Shown here: positions 61,691-64,000 of the stretch, one piece after another
Layout of the letters: every line of letters starts with the position of its first letter
Numbering within the stretch: the stretch's first letter is position 1
NCBI RefSeq assembly: GCF_009727155.1
Contig: NZ_WNWM01000002.1
Location: 6,758,001 to 6,822,000 of the forward strand
Direction: 5' to 3'
DNA from: Pseudoduganella dura
Lineage (GTDB): Bacteria > Pseudomonadota > Gammaproteobacteria > Burkholderiales > Burkholderiaceae_D
DNA: 64,000 nucleotides
Notes under the pieces: generated by a model
Databases searched by the model: none
What the model saw: only the letters and a program-made list of their open reading frames with translations
What the model was told of the DNA's origin: nothing
Program-made: the position numbers and the translations under genes

Positions 61691-62697
61691 TGCAGCGCCT
61701 CCCCGGCCACGTTCCTGATCGCCTGCACAATGCAGCGCCGCGCCAGCTCGATCTTGAAGGCATTGCCTTCGCGCGGCCTGGCGTCGCGCAGGGCGGCCGC
61801 GGCCGCGGCTTCGACGTTCGCCAGCGTCAGCGGCTGGCCCGCCAGCATGTGCTCGGAGACGACCGCGCGCCATGGCCGCGTGGCCACGCCGCCGAGGCCG
61901 ATGCGGACCTGCTCGACGATGCCCCCGCTCACCCGCAGCAACACGGCGCACGAGGCCAGCGCGAATTCGTACGATGCGCGGTCGCGCAGCTTCAGGTAGC
62001 CCGTGCGGGTGCCTTCGGCCAGCGGCGGCAATGTCACGTGCGTGACCAGGTCGCCCGGTACGAGCGGCGTCTCGATGTGCGGCGTATCGCGCGGCAGCAG
62101 GTGGAAGTTGGCGATCGTGACCTGCCGCCCGCCATGCAGTCCGGCGATGTGGATGCGGGCATCGAGCACGACCAGGGCCACGTTCATGTCCGACGGATTG
62201 CTGGCGATACAGTGCTCGCTGGTGCCGAGCAGCGCGAGGTTGCGGTTGAAGCCGTCCATCGCATCGCAGCCACTCCCCGGCTCGCGCTTGTTGCATGCCA
62301 TCGCCGTGTCGCGGAAATACACGCAGCGGGTGCGCTGCAGGAGGTTGCCGGCCGTCGTCGCCATGTTGCGCAACTGGCCGGAAGCGCCGGACAGCAGCGC
62401 TTCGGACAGTACGGCATAGCCGTGCCGCACCCGTTCGTCGTGCGCCAGGTCGCTGTTGCGCACGGTGGCGCCGATCGACAGGCCGCCGTCGGGCGCCGCC
62501 TCGATGCGGTCCAGCCCCAGGTGCCCGATCTGCACCACGTGGGCGGGATGTTCGATATCGAGCTTCATCAGGTCCAGCAGGGTCGTGCCGCCGGCCAGGT
62601 AGCGCACGGCGGCGCCCTGCTGCGCGGTCGGCGACGAGGCGCCCAGCAGCACCGCATCCTCGATGCTCGACGCGCGGCGCAATTCGAACTGCCTCAT
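61687..62697 (-). CDS. paoB: Aldehyde oxidoreductase FAD-binding subunit (PaoB-like)
   Basis: 336 residues. FAD-binding blocks VRYLAGGTTLLDLMKLDI and GASGQLRNMATTAGNLLQRTRC are present. The Cys cluster RTRCVYFRDTAMACNKREPGSGC matches the extra 4Fe-4S insertion of PaoB-type subunits, so the complex should carry an additional iron-sulfur centre. ATG 62697 overlaps the stop of the iron-sulfur subunit (ATGA). Confidence 0.92.
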   Translation of the reverse strand: MRQFELRRASSIEDAVLLGASSPTAQQGAAVRYLAGGTTLLDLMKLDIEHPAHVVQIGHLGLDRIEAAPDGGLSIGATVRNSDLAHDERVRHGYAVLSEALLSGASGQLRNMATTAGNLLQRTRCVYFRDTAMACNKREPGSGCDAMDGFNRNLALLGTSEHCIASNPSDMNVALVVLDARIHIAGLHGGRQVTIANFHLLPRDTPHIETPLVPGDLVTHVTLPPLAEGTRTGYLKLRDRASYEFALASCAVLLRVSGGIVEQVRIGLGGVATRPWRAVVSEHMLAGQPLTLANVEAAAAAALRDARPREGNAFKIELARRCIVQAIRNVAGEALQ

Positions 62698-63185
62698 TTG
62701 CCGGCCTCCCCGCGCACCTGCTGGATCGCCGCCACGATATTGGCGTAGGCGCCACAACGGCACAGGTTGCCGCTCATGCATTCGCGCACGGCGGCATCGT
62801 CCCCGCCGCATGGTTCGTCGAGCAGCGCCACGGCGGACATGATCTGCCCCGCCGTGCAGTAGCCGCACTGGTAGCCGTCGTGCTGCACGAACGCGGCCTG
62901 CATCGGGTGCAGCCGCTCCGGCGCGCCGAGGCCCTCGATGGTGGTCACCTCGTCGCCCTGGTGGGCCATCGCCAGCGCCAGGCAGGCATTGATGCGGCGG
63001 CCGTTGACATGTACCGTGCAGGCGCCGCACTGGCCGTGATCGCAGCCCAACTTGGTGCCGGTGAGGTGCAGGTGATCGCGCAGGTAGTCGAGCAGCGTGG
63101 TGCGCACGTCCACGTCCATCGCCTGCTCGACGCCGTTGACGACGATGGCGGGCCCGATCGCCACCGCCGGCCTGACTGCTTGCAT
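62694..63185 (-). CDS. paoA: Aldehyde oxidoreductase 2Fe-2S subunit (PaoA-like)
   Basis: 163 residues with the two 2Fe-2S motifs: the plant-type [15 protein letters not shown] (first) and the helical [10 protein letters not shown] ... [12 protein letters not shown] (second). It passes electrons from the molybdenum centre to the FAD subunit. Unlike E. coli PaoA, no Tat signal is visible at the N-terminus ([16 protein letters not shown]), so this version may be cytoplasmic unless the real start is farther upstream. The first gene of a three-gene operon in which adjacent genes overlap by four bases. Confidence 0.92.
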   Translation of the reverse strand: MQAVRPAVAIGPAIVVNGVEQAMDVDVRTTLLDYLRDHLHLTGTKLGCDHGQCGACTVHVNGRRINACLALAMAHQGDEVTTIEGLGAPERLHPMQAAFVQHDGYQCGYCTAGQIMSAVALLDEPCGGDDAAVRECMSGNLCRCGAYANIVAAIQQVRGEAGK

Positions 63186-63285
63186 GGGAGTCCTTTCCGC
63201 CTGGAGACCCAGGCTTCTGAAACCCGACTACACGCAAAAAAACCGACATGCGGCGCACGATTGCCTTCCCGGCAATGTTTCTTCG

Positions 63286-63345
63286 AACCGGGGTCAGACC
63301 CCGGTTTCTGGAAAGATTGCAAAAAACTGGGGTCAGACCCCGGTT
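63286..63345. repeat. Two GGGGTCAGACCCC palindromes 39 bases apart
   Basis: The first palindrome spans 63286-63306 (AACCGGGGTC, one base, GACCCCGGTT), the second about 63325-63345 with AACT in the left arm. Both are followed by TTTC. The sequence around them also repeats (GGTTTC.GGAAA). They lie upstream of the paoA start, 100-160 bases away. Confidence 0.75.
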
Positions 63346-63423
63346 TCAGGAAACTGGTTGCAGGACACTTACGATCTCTGAGCAATATCTCAAGTACCAG
63401 TTCCGCTGATGTAAAGTTTTTGC

Positions 63424-63452
63424 AAAAAAAAAGCCCGCCAAGCTGGCGGGCT
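63424..63452 (-). terminator. Intrinsic terminator (end of the candidate small RNA)
   Basis: AGCCCGCCA (63432-63440) and TGGCGGGCT (63444-63452) form a perfect 9-bp stem with a three-base loop, followed on the minus strand by nine T. It lies 240 bases upstream of the pao operon start and stops minus-strand transcripts before it. Confidence 0.9.
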
Positions 63453-63486
63453 GAAGTCTATTTCCTTGGAGGAGAATAGAGGAGAC
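63424..63486 (-). ncRNA. Candidate 63-nt small RNA with CU-rich loop
   Basis: A sigma70-type promoter (see 63493-63521) points into a short segment that ends in an intrinsic terminator (63432-63452 stem plus nine T). The predicted RNA starts near 63486. It contains a 5' stem (UCUAU / AUAGA) whose loop exposes UCCUCC, complementary to a Shine-Dalgarno core, then the terminator stem AGCCCGCCA. The minus strand there has no coding frame. This is a prediction; the start is estimated from the promoter. Confidence 0.55.
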
Positions 63487-63492
63487 AGGTCA

Positions 63493-63521
63493 ATTATGCT
63501 GCACCGCGCCATCGCGTGCAA
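63493..63521 (-). promoter_or_regulatory. Sigma70-type promoter for the candidate small RNA
   Basis: On the minus strand TTGCAC (63516-63521) and CATAAT (63493-63498) are separated by exactly 17 bases. The -10 hexamer matches the consensus at five of six positions and the -35 at the first three. Initiation would be near 63486. Confidence 0.6.
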
Positions 63522-63659
63522 CGCGTTTGTCGTGATACTGGTTATTGCTGAGCCTCATAACTATAAATAGTCACCGATCTGAGCAATGCGGCGGCGCCAT
63601 CGGGTTATCGCCGGGGCGATCACCGGAGGTATCGCCGGGTTATTGCATCAGGTATGGAC

Positions 63660-63690
63660 AAAAAAAAGGGGAGCCCGGTCGGGGCCCCCC
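63660..63690 (-). terminator. Intrinsic terminator of the gene at the window end
   Basis: GGGGAGCCC (63668-63676) and GGGCCCCCC (63682-63690) pair with one mismatch around a short loop, and on the minus strand eight T follow. It lies 23 bases after the stop of the gene at 63713. The 120 bases between this terminator and the small RNA promoter show an inverted ATTGCT/AGCAAT pair and no gene. Confidence 0.85.
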
Positions 63691-63712
63691 AGTTCATCCC
63701 TGCTGAGGATGA

Positions 63713-64000
63713 TCAACGTTCGGCGTACGGCAGCACGCGCGATGCAAGACGGGTGTCGGTTTTCAGCAGGCTCACTTCATCCGACATGATGTGCACCGCT
63801 TCGAGCAGCAGCACATCCTTGGCGTTCTTGGCGGCCTTTTCCGCTTCCAGTTCGGCCGCCAGCGACCGTTCGTCGCCCTGCAGGCCATCGTCGGTGCGGC
63901 TGACGCCCTTCATCGAGGCGGCGGCCTGCTTGGCCTGCTTGGCGCCGGCCGGCTTGGGCGTGATCGCATTCTTGGCCGTCGGGTCGGGGACCAGGATCGG
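63713..64000 (-). CDS. 3' end of an unrecognised gene (runs off window)
   Basis: The frame is open from the window edge to the TGA at 63713 (95 codons). The visible part begins with a Pro/Ala/Lys-rich segment (TPKPAGAKQAKQAAASMKG), then a helical, charged stretch (LAAELEAEKAAKNAKDVLLLEAVHIMSDEVSLLKTDTRLASRVLPYAER) that could be a coiled coil. No known family is evident. An ATG lies inside at 63913, but the open frame continues upstream with the same composition, so the gene is probably longer. A good terminator follows it. Confidence 0.6.
   Translation of the reverse strand, partial: PILVPDPTAKNAITPKPAGAKQAKQAAASMKGVSRTDDGLQGDERSLAAELEAEKAAKNAKDVLLLEAVHIMSDEVSLLKTDTRLASRVLPYAER

Noticed and set aside
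61691..62755. Upstream extension of the paoC frame
   Set aside because: The added residues lie over the FAD subunit gene and have no family resemblance; the ATG at 61690 gives the standard ATGA coupling.
63586..63789. Short plus-strand open frame near the window end
   Set aside because: It crosses the minus-strand terminator and runs into the coding part of the end gene; no ribosome site.

Overview
The window is a GC-rich betaproteobacterial chromosome segment. The PHA synthase/PhaR pair, BamD, the Gts-type sugar importer and a full MSHA pilus locus fit Oxalobacteraceae (Massilia / Pseudoduganella / Duganella type). This assignment rests on family resemblance and codon style, not on a marker gene. 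There are no rRNA or tRNA genes and no CRISPR array.

Layout. 1-3283 (minus): glucose/mannose-type ABC importer (binding protein, two permeases, start of the ATPase) behind a perfect LacI-type palindrome. 3696-6245 (minus): phaC then phaR, separated by an intrinsic terminator and a possible PhaR operator. 6519-7632: a decayed IS1595-family element that landed exactly in the stop codon of pgeF. 7632-14131: housekeeping and small genes (pgeF, rluD, bamD, yaaA, a PIN protein, a methionine-type aminotransferase, an HD-like protein with a His-rich insert).

14190-31017 (minus): a complete MSHA-type type IV pilus locus, read as mshE-G-F-A-(mini-pilin)-C-D-O-P-Q and then mshI-I2-J-K-L-M-N. This is a circular permutation of the classical Vibrio order. 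The ATPase MshE carries an N-terminal tandem motif of the c-di-GMP-binding MshEN type.

31164-45923 (plus): a second, divergently transcribed, MSHA-related secretion/pilus system of 14 genes. It encodes an ExeA/MshM-like ATPase, secretin, TPR protein, GspE/MshE-like ATPase, GspF-like platform, GspL-, GspM- and PilP-like assembly proteins and three pilin-like proteins. An ABC exporter is built into it: the ATPase is the first gene and the permease lies near the end, followed by a helical protein. This is the most unusual system in the window. It recalls the pilGHI ABC genes in the Myxococcus type IV pilus locus, but gene order and partners differ. Six 13-bp tandem repeats lie just before its secretin gene.

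45997-64000: two acyl-CoA dehydrogenases, a LysR regulator divergent from a Tat-exported alpha/beta hydrolase, a secreted beta-helix protein and a PL11-type rhamnogalacturonan lyase on either side of a gene-free 0.87 kb stretch, a diacylglycerol-kinase-like protein, an NHL-propeller/M23-peptidase-like fusion, a catalase, and a PaoABC-type molybdenum aldehyde oxidoreductase. A candidate 63-nt small RNA with a good sigma70 promoter and terminator follows. The window closes with the 3' end of an unrecognised gene. Short palindromic repeats of a common form (GGGGTC..., GGTGTC...) recur in the gaps.
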